Below, piece by piece: positions 17,357-25,360 of a stretch of DNA of 64,000 bases. The position numbers were made by a program, and so were the translations under genes. This stretch comes from Constantimarinum furrinae (GTDB lineage Bacteria; Bacteroidota; Bacteroidia; Flavobacteriales; Flavobacteriaceae): NCBI RefSeq assembly GCF_014295415.1, contig NZ_CP052909.1:1798001-1862000 (forward strand), in the 5' to 3' direction. Every line of letters begins with the position of its first letter. The stretch's first letter is position 1. The notes under the pieces are model-generated. The model was not told the DNA's origin. It saw only the letters and a list, made by a program, of their open reading frames with translations, and searched no databases.

Positions 17357-17728
17357 ATGAAAAATCAGGATCAAATTGTTCAAGAAGAGTTGCGTAAGCT
17401 CATTAAAAAAAGTTGCGCTCAACCTACTACCGACAATTATAATTTTCAGAAGTCACTTTTAAAATTCTTTTTTAAAGCAGTCGACGTGACAATCGATTAT
17501 GACAAATCGACGATATCATTATGGACATCTAGCTCATCCCGGCCACTTCACGATAAATTATACCAGTTAAAAGATGCGGTATCTGTTAAGATCTCGTACA
17601 CGAATCTGGAAGAAACCTTAAAAGGTTGTTTGGAGAACGGTCCTGCCAAGTCCCGTTTTTACAAATCATTGCTATATCACTATAACAATGTAGAACAAGA
17701 AATTGCTAACAGCGCCATTAGCGCATAA
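17357..17728 (+). CDS. Hypothetical protein
   Basis: This ORF encodes 123 residues with no signal peptide, membrane segment or recognised motif. The sequence looks like a small mixed alpha/beta protein (VTIDYDKSTISLWTSSSS, then helical ETLKGCLENGPAKSRFY). The start ATG follows 13 bp of AT-rich sequence after an intergenic gap of 167 bp. A small membrane protein gene lies 13 bp downstream and is probably co-transcribed. Function unknown. Confidence 0.75.
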   Translation: MKNQDQIVQEELRKLIKKSCAQPTTDNYNFQKSLLKFFFKAVDVTIDYDKSTISLWTSSSSRPLHDKLYQLKDAVSVKISYTNLEETLKGCLENGPAKSRFYKSLLYHYNNVEQEIANSAISA

Positions 17729-17741
17729 TCCCCCCATTATC

Positions 17742-17921
17742 ATGTACCAATTATTTTTTTACGGAATAAAGGTGTTGCTAATCGCTATTGTTATTGCCTC
17801 GCTGGGTTCGCATATTTTATTAGAACCACTACCGGCAGCAACACTCACGAAGATATATTTAATAATTCCTGTTTTGATCGTTCTCAGCTTTATAAAGGTT
17901 GAAGAGCGACAAAAGGCCTGA
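17742..17921 (+). CDS. Small membrane protein
   Basis: This ORF encodes 59 residues with two predicted membrane helices (FYGIKVLLIAIVIASLGSHIL and IYLIIPVLIVLSFI) and a charged tail KVEERQKA. An upstream in-frame start exists at 17703, but it would overlap the previous gene. The ATG at 17742 gives a sensible N-terminus (MYQLFF). A good terminator follows 4 bp after the stop. Function unknown. Confidence 0.65.
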   Translation: MYQLFFYGIKVLLIAIVIASLGSHILLEPLPAATLTKIYLIIPVLIVLSFIKVEERQKA

Positions 17922-17925
17922 TGAG

Positions 17926-17949
17926 AAACCACCGAAAGGTGGTTTTTTT
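17926..17949 (+). terminator. Intrinsic terminator
   Basis: The stem AAACCACC/GGTGGTTT with GAAA tetraloop is followed by four further T residues. It is a compact, canonical terminator directly after the small membrane protein gene. Confidence 0.9.
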
Positions 17950-17974
17950 ATTGTCATCTAAGCCGATATTTTCT

Positions 17975-18118
17975 TTACTCCTTTCTTTTCTTGCCAAATA
18001 AAAAGCCAAGAGGTAGCCACACAAACACGAACAGAAACTTTCCTGTAATTAGTCCGAATATTGTGATCGCAGCCGCCGCCACCATGAGCACAATTTCGTA
18101 TTGTTTAAATTTTCTCAC
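17975..18118 (-). CDS. Tiny two-helix membrane protein
   Basis: A 47-codon ORF starts with GTG at 18118: basic N-terminus (RKFKQYE), a helix IVLMVAAAAITIFGLIT, then FLFVFVWLPLGFLFG and a basic tail KKRKE. The alternation of charged ends and hydrophobic segments is typical of real flavobacterial small membrane proteins. No family is recognised and no promoter is evident. It lies convergent to the small membrane protein at 17742. Confidence 0.5.
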   Translation of the reverse strand: MRKFKQYEIVLMVAAAAITIFGLITGKFLFVFVWLPLGFLFGKKRKE

Positions 18119-18211
18119 TTAGGTGAAATGTAACAATTTATTTGAAAATATAGTAGTTAAAAAAACCTTCCTTCACTTCTCATTGTGTTCGAAATTTCGA
18201 ATGGCGAAGGT

Positions 18212-18690
18212 GGAGCCAGCTTGTCGCGCTGGCGTGAGACGACCGTAGGCCGAACGCTTTATCAGGGAGTACCTTCGGTGATCCCTACTGGTTCCAGTCC
18301 TGCAAATAGTAATCTCTTGCTTGCTTCGCAATCAAAACGTCTTCAAATAAAAATTGCCTCAAAAGCAAGCTTTCAGGCATTTTCTAATTTGAATCCATTG
18401 CAGAGATTACTGCTTGATCGTGGAGCCAGAGAGGGCCGAGCGTTTACAAAATGTCCTGCGGACATTTTTAGTGAGGGGCCAGCTTGTCGCGCTGGCGTGA
18501 GACGACCGCAGGCCGAACGCTTTATCAGGGAGTACCTTCGGTGATCCCTACTGGTTCCAGTCCTGCAAATAGTAATCTCTTGCTTGCTTCGCAATCAAAA
18601 CGTCTTCAAATAAAAAATGCCTCAAAAGCAAGCTTTCAGGCATTTTCTAATTTGAATCCATTGCAGAGATTACTGCTTGATCGTGGAGCC
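18212..18690. repeat. 263-bp-period tandem duplication at ssrA 3' end
   Basis: Bases 18216-18427 and 18479-18690 are identical except for two substitutions over 212 bp. The period is 263 bp, including a 51-bp spacer with a hairpin (AAAATGTCC-TGC.. at 18448-18468). Each copy contains hairpin-forming segments (CCAGC..GCTGG; ACTGG-TT-CCAGT; AGTAATCTCT..AGAGATTACT) and a copy of the ssrA terminator. The boundary also carries a degenerate copy of the ssrA acceptor/T-arm 3' end (15 of 19 bases, ending GGCTCCA). In-frame translations of both copies are not believed to be genes. Confidence 0.9.
18612..18645 (-). terminator. ssrA terminator
   Basis: On the minus strand TGCCT..AGGCA with an inner AAAGC/GCTTT-like helix is followed by TTTTTTATTT. 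It lies about 40 bp after the tmRNA 3' end. A second copy, one substitution different, is at 18349-18382 within the duplication. Confidence 0.75.
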
Positions 18691-19080
18691 GGAGGGAGTC
18701 GAACCCTCGTCCAAACGTGCAACCATAACGCTTTCTACATGCTTAGTTTTCATTTAGGTTTTCGAGGGCTTGCCGGTCGAAAACTACCAACGCACCCCTT
18801 ATCGCCGCTTAAATGTCTCAGATACATCAACGCCCTGTACCCGATAGGTCTACTTTTACGAACTCACTAAACCGACTGCCGTAAACCAAGGCGTTCGAGT
18901 GAGTTCCTGCTTGCCCGCCTTGCGGGCCGAGGCATTATCCTACTATAATTCGGATTATGCAGCTAGGGCGTAGTTATTCTCGCCGTTTAAAAAGTGTGAA
19001 AAATGAGATTTACGAGCTGTTTCCCAGCGCTCGACATGCTTACATTACAATTAGACCCGCTGTCAAAACCAGTCGGCCCC
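18684..19080 (-). ncRNA. ssrA: Transfer-messenger RNA (tmRNA)
   Basis: The 397-nt RNA begins GGGGCCGACTGGTTTTGACA and ends GGTTCGACTCCCTCCGGCTCCA with CCA encoded. The two ends form the tRNA-like acceptor stem. The internal reading frame GGC GAG AAT AAC TAC GCC CTA GCT GCA TAA gives the proteolysis tag GENNYALAA, typical of Flavobacteriia. tmRNA rescues stalled ribosomes with SmpB, which is not in this window. Two small hairpins lie just upstream of the mature 5' end, and the 3' flank is duplicated. Confidence 0.98.
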
Positions 19081-19085
19081 AATAT

Positions 19086-19141
19086 TCCCTGCATCAACAG
19101 GGATCTTATGAACTTAGATCATAAGTGTTTTTTCAAAGATC
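19086..19141 (-). promoter_or_regulatory. Putative pre-tmRNA leader and -7 element
   Basis: The minus strand has GATCTTTG at 19141-19134, one base off TAnnTTTG, followed by two hairpins (CTTATGA/TCATAAG at 19125-19105 and TCCCTG/CAGGGA at 19103-19086) before the mature ssrA 5' end. These may be promoter plus processed leader. No -33 element is clear. Confidence 0.35.
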
Positions 19142-19154
19142 TTATTTTTTTTGG

Positions 19155-19269
19155 CGGGTGCTTCCTACACCTCCGCCTAGGCTCCGGCGTATCAAGCCGG
19201 GCTTTCGGTGCTACACGCTTGCTCGCCGAAGCGCTCGCAAACGGGGTAGTGTACCTCAATCCCTACCCG
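19155..19269 (-). repeat. Probable third copy of structured repeat
   Basis: Read on the minus strand this 115-bp GC-rich block starts CGGGT-A-GGG and ends GGAAGC-ACCCG. The outer 5 bp pair as in copies 1 and 2 but with different bases. An inner stem (GCGAGCGCTTCGGCGAGC region) is followed by GTGTAGCACCGAAAGCCCGGC, resembling the GATA(T/C)AGC..GAAAACC segment of the others. Similarity is partial, so membership is tentative. Confidence 0.4.
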
Positions 19270-19299
19270 AAACCGGGTTCCAAAGATACTATAAAACAC

Positions 19300-19307
19300 T
19301 ATCTTTG
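19300..19307 (+). promoter_or_regulatory. Promoter of dehydrogenase gene
   Basis: TATCTTTG matches TAnnTTTG perfectly and lies 32 bp before the ATG at 19340. The -33 position has GTTC rather than TTG at 20-bp spacing. An identical element occurs on the opposite strand at 19288-19281. Confidence 0.55.
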
Positions 19308-19339
19308 CGCCCGTAAATAATGAACAAAAAGCATTCCAA

Positions 19340-20557
19340 ATGGCTATCACCTTCGCAATCATTAAAGAACGTAAGAATCCACCCGACAGACGTGTCGTTT
19401 TTTCACCTCAAAAATGTCAGGAAGTCATAAAAACTTTTCCCGATGCGAAAATTATCGTCGAAGCTTCAGAGGTACGTATCTTCCCCGATGAAGCCTATCG
19501 AGCTGCCGGATTTGAAGTTTTGGATGATGTTTCAGAAGCAGATGTGATGCTCGGGGTTAAGGAAGTTCCTGTGGAAGCTCTTATTCCGAAGAAAAAATAT
19601 TTCTTTTTCAGTCATACCATAAAAAAACAACCCTATAATCAAAAACTCCTTCGCGCAATCCTCGATAAGAAGATCGAGCTTTATGACCATGAGACCATTG
19701 TACGCAAAAGCGGAGCCCGCCTTATCGGATTTGGTCGATACGCAGGACTTGTGGGCGCTTATAATGCGTTTAGGGCACTGGGATTAAGAGATGACCTCTT
19801 CGAACTGCCAAAAGTGGAAACGCTACGCGACCTTAAAGCCGTAAAAGCAGAATTGAATAAGATCACCGTACCTAATAGCCTAAGGATCATCCTTTCCGGA
19901 ACCGGAAAAGTGGCCAAAGGAGCCCGAGAGATCCTCGATCATTTAAAGATCAAAGAAGTTACCGATGCCCAATACCTTTCAGAGTCATTTAATGAAGCCG
20001 TATATTGCCTTATCGATGTTACCGAGTACAACAAACGCGTTGACGGAAAGCCTATGGACAAGTATAAGTTCTATAAGGATCCGTCCGGTTATGAAAGCGA
20101 CTTTATGAAGTATGCCAAAGTGAGCGATATGTTTATTGCCGGACATTTTTACGGGAACGGAGCGCCGTATTTGTTTACTCGGGAGGATGCGCGTCACCCC
20201 GATTTCAATATTGATCTGGTGGCCGATATTTCCTGCGATGTGGACGGGCCGGTGGCAAGTACCCTGCGTGCTTCGACCATAGCCGATCCATTTTATGGCT
20301 ACGACCCAAAATCTGAAACAGAAACCATCTTTAACGCCCCAGGCGCCATTACTGTAATGGCTGTGGATAATTTACCCTGTGAATTACCCAAAGATGCCAG
20401 CGAAGGATTTGGGGAAATGTTTCTGGAGCACGTGATCCCTGCATTTTTCAACGGAGATGAGCATGAAATACTGGAACGCGCACGAATGACCACTTTAGAA
20501 GGTACATTAACCAAGAGGTTTAGTTATTTACAATCGTATGCGGAAGGTATGATTTAA
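19340..20557 (+). CDS. Saccharopine/alanine dehydrogenase-like NAD(P) oxidoreductase
   Basis: This 405-residue protein belongs to the alanine dehydrogenase/transhydrogenase/LYS1-type saccharopine dehydrogenase superfamily. Its N-terminal domain has KERKNPPDRRVVFSPQ and ASEVRIFPDEAYRAAGFEV, and YFFFSHTIKKQPYN follows the lysine-forming saccharopine dehydrogenase pattern. The Rossmann segment is ILSGTGKVAKGAREIL. Actual substrate is uncertain; bacterial lysine is usually made by the DAP route, so a role in lysine catabolism or another amino acid reaction is possible. Its stop overlaps the convergent gene by 4 bp. Confidence 0.82.
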   Translation: MAITFAIIKERKNPPDRRVVFSPQKCQEVIKTFPDAKIIVEASEVRIFPDEAYRAAGFEVLDDVSEADVMLGVKEVPVEALIPKKKYFFFSHTIKKQPYNQKLLRAILDKKIELYDHETIVRKSGARLIGFGRYAGLVGAYNAFRALGLRDDLFELPKVETLRDLKAVKAELNKITVPNSLRIILSGTGKVAKGAREILDHLKIKEVTDAQYLSESFNEAVYCLIDVTEYNKRVDGKPMDKYKFYKDPSGYESDFMKYAKVSDMFIAGHFYGNGAPYLFTREDARHPDFNIDLVADISCDVDGPVASTLRASTIADPFYGYDPKSETETIFNAPGAITVMAVDNLPCELPKDASEGFGEMFLEHVIPAFFNGDEHEILERARMTTLEGTLTKRFSYLQSYAEGMI

Positions 20558-22524
20558 ACCTTTTTAAGCACCAAGGGCTGGTTCTTAAGAACGGTAATAA
20601 TTCGGTTAAAGAAGTCCTGCAGACTTTTATAAGCCTCTGCTCCGTAGCGTTCTTTTTCGAGCTTAAGGTCGAATTTGATATTGAGGATTCCGTTTTCCTC
20701 AACATAGGAGATAATAAATTCTCCTCCATCCTGAGGTAATTTTACCCGTTGGTTTTGCGGTAACTCCGGGATCGTATACTTTCCGTTAAGATCGATCTGA
20801 TATAAATAGGTATTAGTTAGCGGATACCCAAAATCCACGGGATAAGATCTTTCGTTAAGTTTAAACGGATTTTCAGTAAATAACGGATTTACAAGGAAAG
20901 GATATAAAAACACCTCATCGGCAACCAGTTCTGATTCTAATTTTAGATTATAAGTTTCTTTTAAGGGTTCTTCTATTTCCTTGAGGGCTTCAGTTTTATA
21001 GTCGCTCAGCAATAATTCTACAGAGGACTTTTGCTTTTCAGAAACAATTTCGGTCACAGCCCGGTTTGCAAATTCGCGACGCTTACTTAAGCCTATATAG
21101 CCCGTACTTATCTCTTCAACAGACCCCTCGAATGAACCGTTATCACCTGCGGTAAATTGAGCATTTACATAATGTACATTCTTGTTAAACGGAACAATTG
21201 GAGTCCAACTGCTTTCCTCTTTCAGGTCCATGACGCGTCCCTGAATATTTAGTGCTCGAAAAGGTACTAAACCAAAGGGAGCGTATTTTTCTGAAGCATC
21301 CAGTAAATATTTAGTGCCGTCTATCTCCAGCAAAACAAACAGATAATTGAAATCTGTAAGCACAGGATATAAGAACCCCGGTAATCCATTATCCCGGGTG
21401 GACGATAAGACCATCTTTGCATCCAGATCGGCTGCTTCGAGTGCATTGATCAGAGAAAGATTGATTTCCTTTATGGAGCCCGACTTTTCTTCGAAAGCAT
21501 CTTTTACTCGCGCATCCCCAAAGAGAGCATATTTTTCGTTCCAGGTGTAATAATCACGGATATAAGAATAAACGGCTTTGGCCCGATCGAGTTTATTGGG
21601 AATGGACAATATATTTTGCGGTAATTCCTTTTCAAAGAGCTTATCATATTTAAGCTGACCTCCAATATCCTTGTTGTTTCTAATTTCCTTATCAACATCC
21701 TTCCACTCGCGCGTAAACTCACTCTTGTTCCCTTTAAAATCGGTGTATTCCTTTAGCTCATAGTTTATATTTGAGCGATAGTTTTTTGGAGAAAGCATAT
21801 AATCCTCTTCTTGAAATGCCGGAACATGATGCATAGCGTAGGTAGACACCTCGCAATCGGCGTTTTGAGCAAAGCCCGGGATGTGAAAGCAATCCCTCTT
21901 TAAAGAGACTTTATTAATATCTAGTTTTTCGGTTCCGACCAAGGCTCTGCGGTAAACAAAATTTCCGGGCAGCTCGGTTTCGTACTCACTATAGATCTTT
22001 GGTAATTTTCCCTGAAATTCCCAGCCGTTTATATTAAAGAAGAACGGAGTTTCACGTCGATAGGTGTATTCTAGCACACTGCCATTTTGAATATCGGAAA
22101 ACGAAAAACTTTTTAAGGACCAGTTTTCGGTAATATCCTTATCAAATATTTCGGAACTTTTCACAAAGGTCTGAACCTTTCCATTGTGAGTTATGGCCTT
22201 TAAATGGCTGATGTTTTCCTTAGTGTTGCTGCCTCGGTAGTATGGAATTTCAATGATACCCTGATCGAATCTGGAAGCGTCCAAAACCTTGGTGATCACA
22301 TGAACTTCGGTGACCAGTAACATGCGGTTGTTGATCAAAGAGGCATAGGTCTTTCCTTTTTCGAACACGACTACTGCCGCCGCCTCAGGGTCCTGCGGAT
22401 ATGATTCTATAGTGTTTACTTCATGGGAGAGTGTCCCGAAAGTTGCCGATTTTCGGCCTTGCGAGGAGGCCGACAGAGAAAATAAAACAATAAACAGAGT
22501 GAAAAGAAGGGTGCGAAAAGTCAT
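20554..22524 (-). CDS. DUF3857/transglutaminase-like exported protein
   Basis: This 656-residue protein starts at the ATG giving MTFRTLLFTLFIVLFSLSASSQ, a clean signal peptide. An in-frame ATG 17 codons upstream overlaps the previous gene by 4 bp but would spoil the signal. An N-terminal DUF3857 domain (VVFEKGKTYASLINNRMLLVTEVHVI ... LEYTYRRETPFFF is the region) precedes a transglutaminase-like core (AKAVYSYIRDYYTWNEKY, then SGSIKEINLSLINAL and LLDASEKYAPFGLVPF). The usual transglutaminase Cys seems replaced (SGSIKEINL), so catalytic activity is doubtful. It ends a likely six-gene minus-strand operon. Confidence 0.88.
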   Translation of the reverse strand: MTFRTLLFTLFIVLFSLSASSQGRKSATFGTLSHEVNTIESYPQDPEAAAVVVFEKGKTYASLINNRMLLVTEVHVITKVLDASRFDQGIIEIPYYRGSNTKENISHLKAITHNGKVQTFVKSSEIFDKDITENWSLKSFSFSDIQNGSVLEYTYRRETPFFFNINGWEFQGKLPKIYSEYETELPGNFVYRRALVGTEKLDINKVSLKRDCFHIPGFAQNADCEVSTYAMHHVPAFQEEDYMLSPKNYRSNINYELKEYTDFKGNKSEFTREWKDVDKEIRNNKDIGGQLKYDKLFEKELPQNILSIPNKLDRAKAVYSYIRDYYTWNEKYALFGDARVKDAFEEKSGSIKEINLSLINALEAADLDAKMVLSSTRDNGLPGFLYPVLTDFNYLFVLLEIDGTKYLLDASEKYAPFGLVPFRALNIQGRVMDLKEESSWTPIVPFNKNVHYVNAQFTAGDNGSFEGSVEEISTGYIGLSKRREFANRAVTEIVSEKQKSSVELLLSDYKTEALKEIEEPLKETYNLKLESELVADEVFLYPFLVNPLFTENPFKLNERSYPVDFGYPLTNTYLYQIDLNGKYTIPELPQNQRVKLPQDGGEFIISYVEENGILNIKFDLKLEKERYGAEAYKSLQDFFNRIITVLKNQPLVLKKV

Positions 22525-22571
22525 CGTTTGAGAGGTGTTATTTATTGCAAAATACACTAATTCCTGAAAAT

Positions 22572-23267
22572 TCAAAATGTATGTCTCGCTTCGCCAGGTA
22601 ATGGTTCTTCCAAGTGCCTGATAATAAATTTTTTAAATATTAAGTTCATAAATAGCAACAGAATTCCGAAGCCAATAATAAACAGATATGCATCTGTATT
22701 TTGGGAAGGAAAGAAGATGATCCTTAATACATCTTTAAGGAGTTGATTGGGTTGTTGTAAAATATCCCACGAATTCCACCGCAATGTCCTTCCGAGAAAA
22801 ATGCCAAATCCGCATAAAAAAGGGATACACAGAAGCACTAATTTTGAGAACCCATTGCTTAGGTGTCGTTTCAGAACCTTTTCCATTTCGGAAAGTGAAA
22901 GTACATACAGGAAAAGCCCGGTGAGTGCAAATGATATAATAAGGATACTGTCCAGCCATAGCATTTCGGGTTGGGTTAACCTTAGATGGATAATATCTGT
23001 AACAATATAAGGAGCATTTGGGAGGAACAGCAGCCAAGTGATAAATACCAACCCCATAATTAACTTTGGCTGATTTGTGTTGTTTAACCATAGTGAAATT
23101 AAATATGGTAGAATGGCAAGAAAGAGATTCCATGTCATAAAAAGGAGAAAAAAGGACTGGGTAAGTTCCATTCGTAAAGCGAGTAAAGCAATGCTTCCGA
23201 ATATTCCTAAAAAAAGCAAGGCAAGGATTTTAAAGCGATTGAAGATGATATATTTAAGCGCATTCAT
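22572..23267 (-). CDS. DUF1361 membrane protein
   Basis: This 231-residue integral membrane protein has about seven hydrophobic helices. Family hallmarks are FLPNAPYIVTDIIHL and FLGRTLRWNSWDIL. Function of DUF1361 is unknown. It overlaps the start of its neighbour at 23254 by 14 bp, and the downstream DUF3857 gene begins about 47 bp later. Confidence 0.88.
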   Translation of the reverse strand: MNALKYIIFNRFKILALLFLGIFGSIALLALRMELTQSFFLLFMTWNLFLAILPYLISLWLNNTNQPKLIMGLVFITWLLFLPNAPYIVTDIIHLRLTQPEMLWLDSILIISFALTGLFLYVLSLSEMEKVLKRHLSNGFSKLVLLCIPFLCGFGIFLGRTLRWNSWDILQQPNQLLKDVLRIIFFPSQNTDAYLFIIGFGILLLFMNLIFKKFIIRHLEEPLPGEARHTF

Positions 23268-23649
23268 TTTTTCGGAATAGTTTTTCGATTAGAATAATGA
23301 TAAAAAAGCCTGTTAGATAGGCGAGAAGGTCCCACGGATCGAACACCGAGCCCACAACAATTTTAAGAACAGGATTCTGAATGTTCAAGGCTTCAGTGAG
23401 ATCTGCAAGCTGTAAGAATTCTATTCCGAAGGCAAAAAGTAATACGGTAAAGGCTATCCTTTCCGAAGAAAATGAGAGAAAACTTGTCAGGAAAGTATAT
23501 AGGAGCAATACTACCAAAACATCGCCCAAAAAACCACGTATAAAAGGATGAACGCTCCAAAACGCTATGGCGACCTCGATGAGCAGCAAGACCAGTGTGG
23601 CGATAACATATCGAATTTTAAAGACGAACATCCTTTTTCTATTTGACAT
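23254..23649 (-). CDS. DUF2809 membrane protein
   Basis: This 131-residue protein has four hydrophobic helices. Conserved features of DUF2809 are FLGDVLVVLLLY and a second charged pair in FDPWDLLAYLTG. VanZ-like topology is suggested. It lies 12 bp after creD and overlaps the DUF1361 gene. Function unknown. Confidence 0.85.
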   Translation of the reverse strand: MSNRKRMFVFKIRYVIATLVLLLIEVAIAFWSVHPFIRGFLGDVLVVLLLYTFLTSFLSFSSERIAFTVLLFAFGIEFLQLADLTEALNIQNPVLKIVVGSVFDPWDLLAYLTGFFIIILIEKLFRKNECA

Positions 23650-23661
23650 TAAAGTTACTTT

Positions 23662-25011
23662 TTATGATTCGTTACCCCAATCGATCTTACGTGAAGCGAA
23701 CATAACTATGGCCAGAATAGCGAACAATCCTATACTTCCAACCAACAAGGCGTAGCTTTCCAATTGTATGATCACATATATAAATCCGTATAACGATGCC
23801 AGTGAGGTACAAACCAGCAAAGGAAATTTAAATCCTTTGAGTATGGCTCTGGAATAAATGGTGATGAGTGCCAGCACCGATGCTCCTGCTATGGCGTATG
23901 ACTTAAAGAACGAACTGTGTTCTGAAATGGATATAAGTAAGGTATAGAACATAACCAGAGCGAGGCCGATCATGACATATTGAAACGGGTGAATATGGAT
24001 TTTACTTACCAATTGGATGAGAAGAAAGACGAGCAAAGTGAGTCCGATGACCATAAACCCATACTTTGCGGTTCGTTCGCTTTTTTGATATTCATCTACG
24101 GGAATAATGAGCTTGGTACCGAAGGCAAACTCACTAAGGTCGGGTAGATACCCAAAGAAGGACTGCTCGAACTGTCTGTTGATCTGCAGTACTTTCCATG
24201 AGGCACTAAAGCCATCTGCGTTAATATCCCGTGAACCATCTTCAGGTAAAAAGCGTCCGTTAAAACTAGGGGAGTGCCAGTCTGAGTTCATTATTGCGGT
24301 GGTTTCTTTACCAATAGGAATAAAATGAAGGTGATCACTTCCATTGATCGTAATAGTAAAAGAAAACGGGATGGGTTTGGTGTTGATGTCCTTAAACGTA
24401 GTTATCGGGGTGCTTTGTATGGTGTTGAGGTATTCTTTGTCGTATTGGGGTGTCATTTGCAGTTTTTCTGAATCCAGACCGATCTCCAGCGTATTCCTGA
24501 TCCCTTTTAAGTTTGATGTTTTGATGAGTAAGGTCGCTTTTTCCCAGAGTATTTTTTCCGAAGGAATATCGCTTCCACTAAAATCGATAAGGGGAAAGTT
24601 GCCCGAAATGTTCATGTCTGCAGTAAATACTACCGACTCATAAATACTTCGGTTAAGTTCCTTGCTTTGAACTTTGGTATCTATATGAAGCTTTTCAGGG
24701 AAGAAATACGCGTATTTTACAGGCTCGGTAACTAACTTACTATACGTTTTATTCACTTTATTAAAAACAGTTTCTTCTTTAATGGTTTTATAGGGAATTT
24801 TTATAATGGGCCCCGAGAACACCACTTCATTTCCCCACTTGTCATTGGTTTCATTAATGACTTCCTGTTGTCTAAGCGCGCGCTCCTGAATGAGTTCCTT
24901 CACGAATTGTAAGGGAATAAGTAAAACAAGTAGTAGGAGTCCTACTACGAGCATACGGGCAGTTATAGAGTTGCGTAACCAGTTTGAGAATTTGTTTCTT
25001 TTCTGTTCCAT
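23662..25011 (-). CDS. creD: CreD-like inner membrane protein
   Basis: This 449-residue protein has an N-terminal membrane helix (ARMLVVGLLLLVLLIPLQFV), the CreD motif ERALRQQEVINETNDKWG with SGPIIKIPY, a large periplasmic beta-rich domain, and about six C-terminal helices (KYGFMVIGLTLLVFLLIQL onward; HIHPFQYVMIGLALVMFY). In enterobacteria creD belongs to the CreBC regulon and affects envelope integrity and colicin/beta-lactam response. Here no CreBC genes are adjacent; instead a winged-helix regulator gene and a membrane protein gene precede it. Confidence 0.93.
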   Translation of the reverse strand: MEQKRNKFSNWLRNSITARMLVVGLLLLVLLIPLQFVKELIQERALRQQEVINETNDKWGNEVVFSGPIIKIPYKTIKEETVFNKVNKTYSKLVTEPVKYAYFFPEKLHIDTKVQSKELNRSIYESVVFTADMNISGNFPLIDFSGSDIPSEKILWEKATLLIKTSNLKGIRNTLEIGLDSEKLQMTPQYDKEYLNTIQSTPITTFKDINTKPIPFSFTITINGSDHLHFIPIGKETTAIMNSDWHSPSFNGRFLPEDGSRDINADGFSASWKVLQINRQFEQSFFGYLPDLSEFAFGTKLIIPVDEYQKSERTAKYGFMVIGLTLLVFLLIQLVSKIHIHPFQYVMIGLALVMFYTLLISISEHSSFFKSYAIAGASVLALITIYSRAILKGFKFPLLVCTSLASLYGFIYVIIQLESYALLVGSIGLFAILAIVMFASRKIDWGNES

Positions 25012-25067
25012 AATTTTAAATTAAAAGTACTTTGTATTTCAAAGTAAGTTAGTAAAAATTTTTTGTG

Positions 25068-25358
25068 TTATTTTTTGATCAGTTTTTCAAGCGCATTAAT
25101 ATGTTTTTTGAATTCGTTATTTCCCAAGGTAGTGGCCGAATAGCGAGTATTCGGTTTTCGTCCAATGAATTGCTTTTGAACCAGGATATATTCGGCCTGT
25201 TCCAGAGCTTTAAGGTGGCTTGCCAAATTGCCGTCGGTCACATCCAGTAACTCCTTTAGGCGGTTAAAGTCGGCGTCTTCATTTACCACAAGGATCGACA
25301 TGATCCCCAGTCGTATTCTATGATCGAATACTTTATTTATATTGTCTATTATACCCAC
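25068..25358 (-). CDS. ArsR/MarR-like winged-helix regulator
   Basis: This 96-residue regulator uses a GTG start at 25358, placed 2 bp after the upstream stop. The frame is open further upstream, but that would overlap the preceding gene in another frame. The core reads KVFDHRIRLGIMSILVVNED ... LKELLDVTDGNLASHLKALEQAEYI ... FIGRKPNTRYSATTLG, the one-domain HTH common next to creD in Bacteroidota. The wing KQFIGRKPNTRY is clear. It probably controls this operon; no palindrome was confidently identified. Confidence 0.88.
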   Translation of the reverse strand: MGIIDNINKVFDHRIRLGIMSILVVNEDADFNRLKELLDVTDGNLASHLKALEQAEYILVQKQFIGRKPNTRYSATTLGNNEFKKHINALEKLIKK

Positions 25359-25360
25359 TA

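Noticed and set aside
18185-18544. Open frames of about 119-128 codons on the plus strand in the ssrA-flanking duplication
   Set aside because: They are the same frame in both repeat copies, overlap hairpins and the tmRNA gene, and read through palindromes. Composition is that of a structured repeat, not coding sequence.
19003-19320. 105-codon plus-strand ORF antisense to ssrA
   Set aside because: It overlaps tmRNA and the structured repeat and has no protein-like features.
22525-22575. N-terminal extension of the DUF3857 protein from ATG 22575
   Set aside because: It would place 17 residues before an otherwise ideal signal peptide. The internal ATG at 22524 is preferred, although the 4-bp overlap with the upstream gene leaves some doubt.
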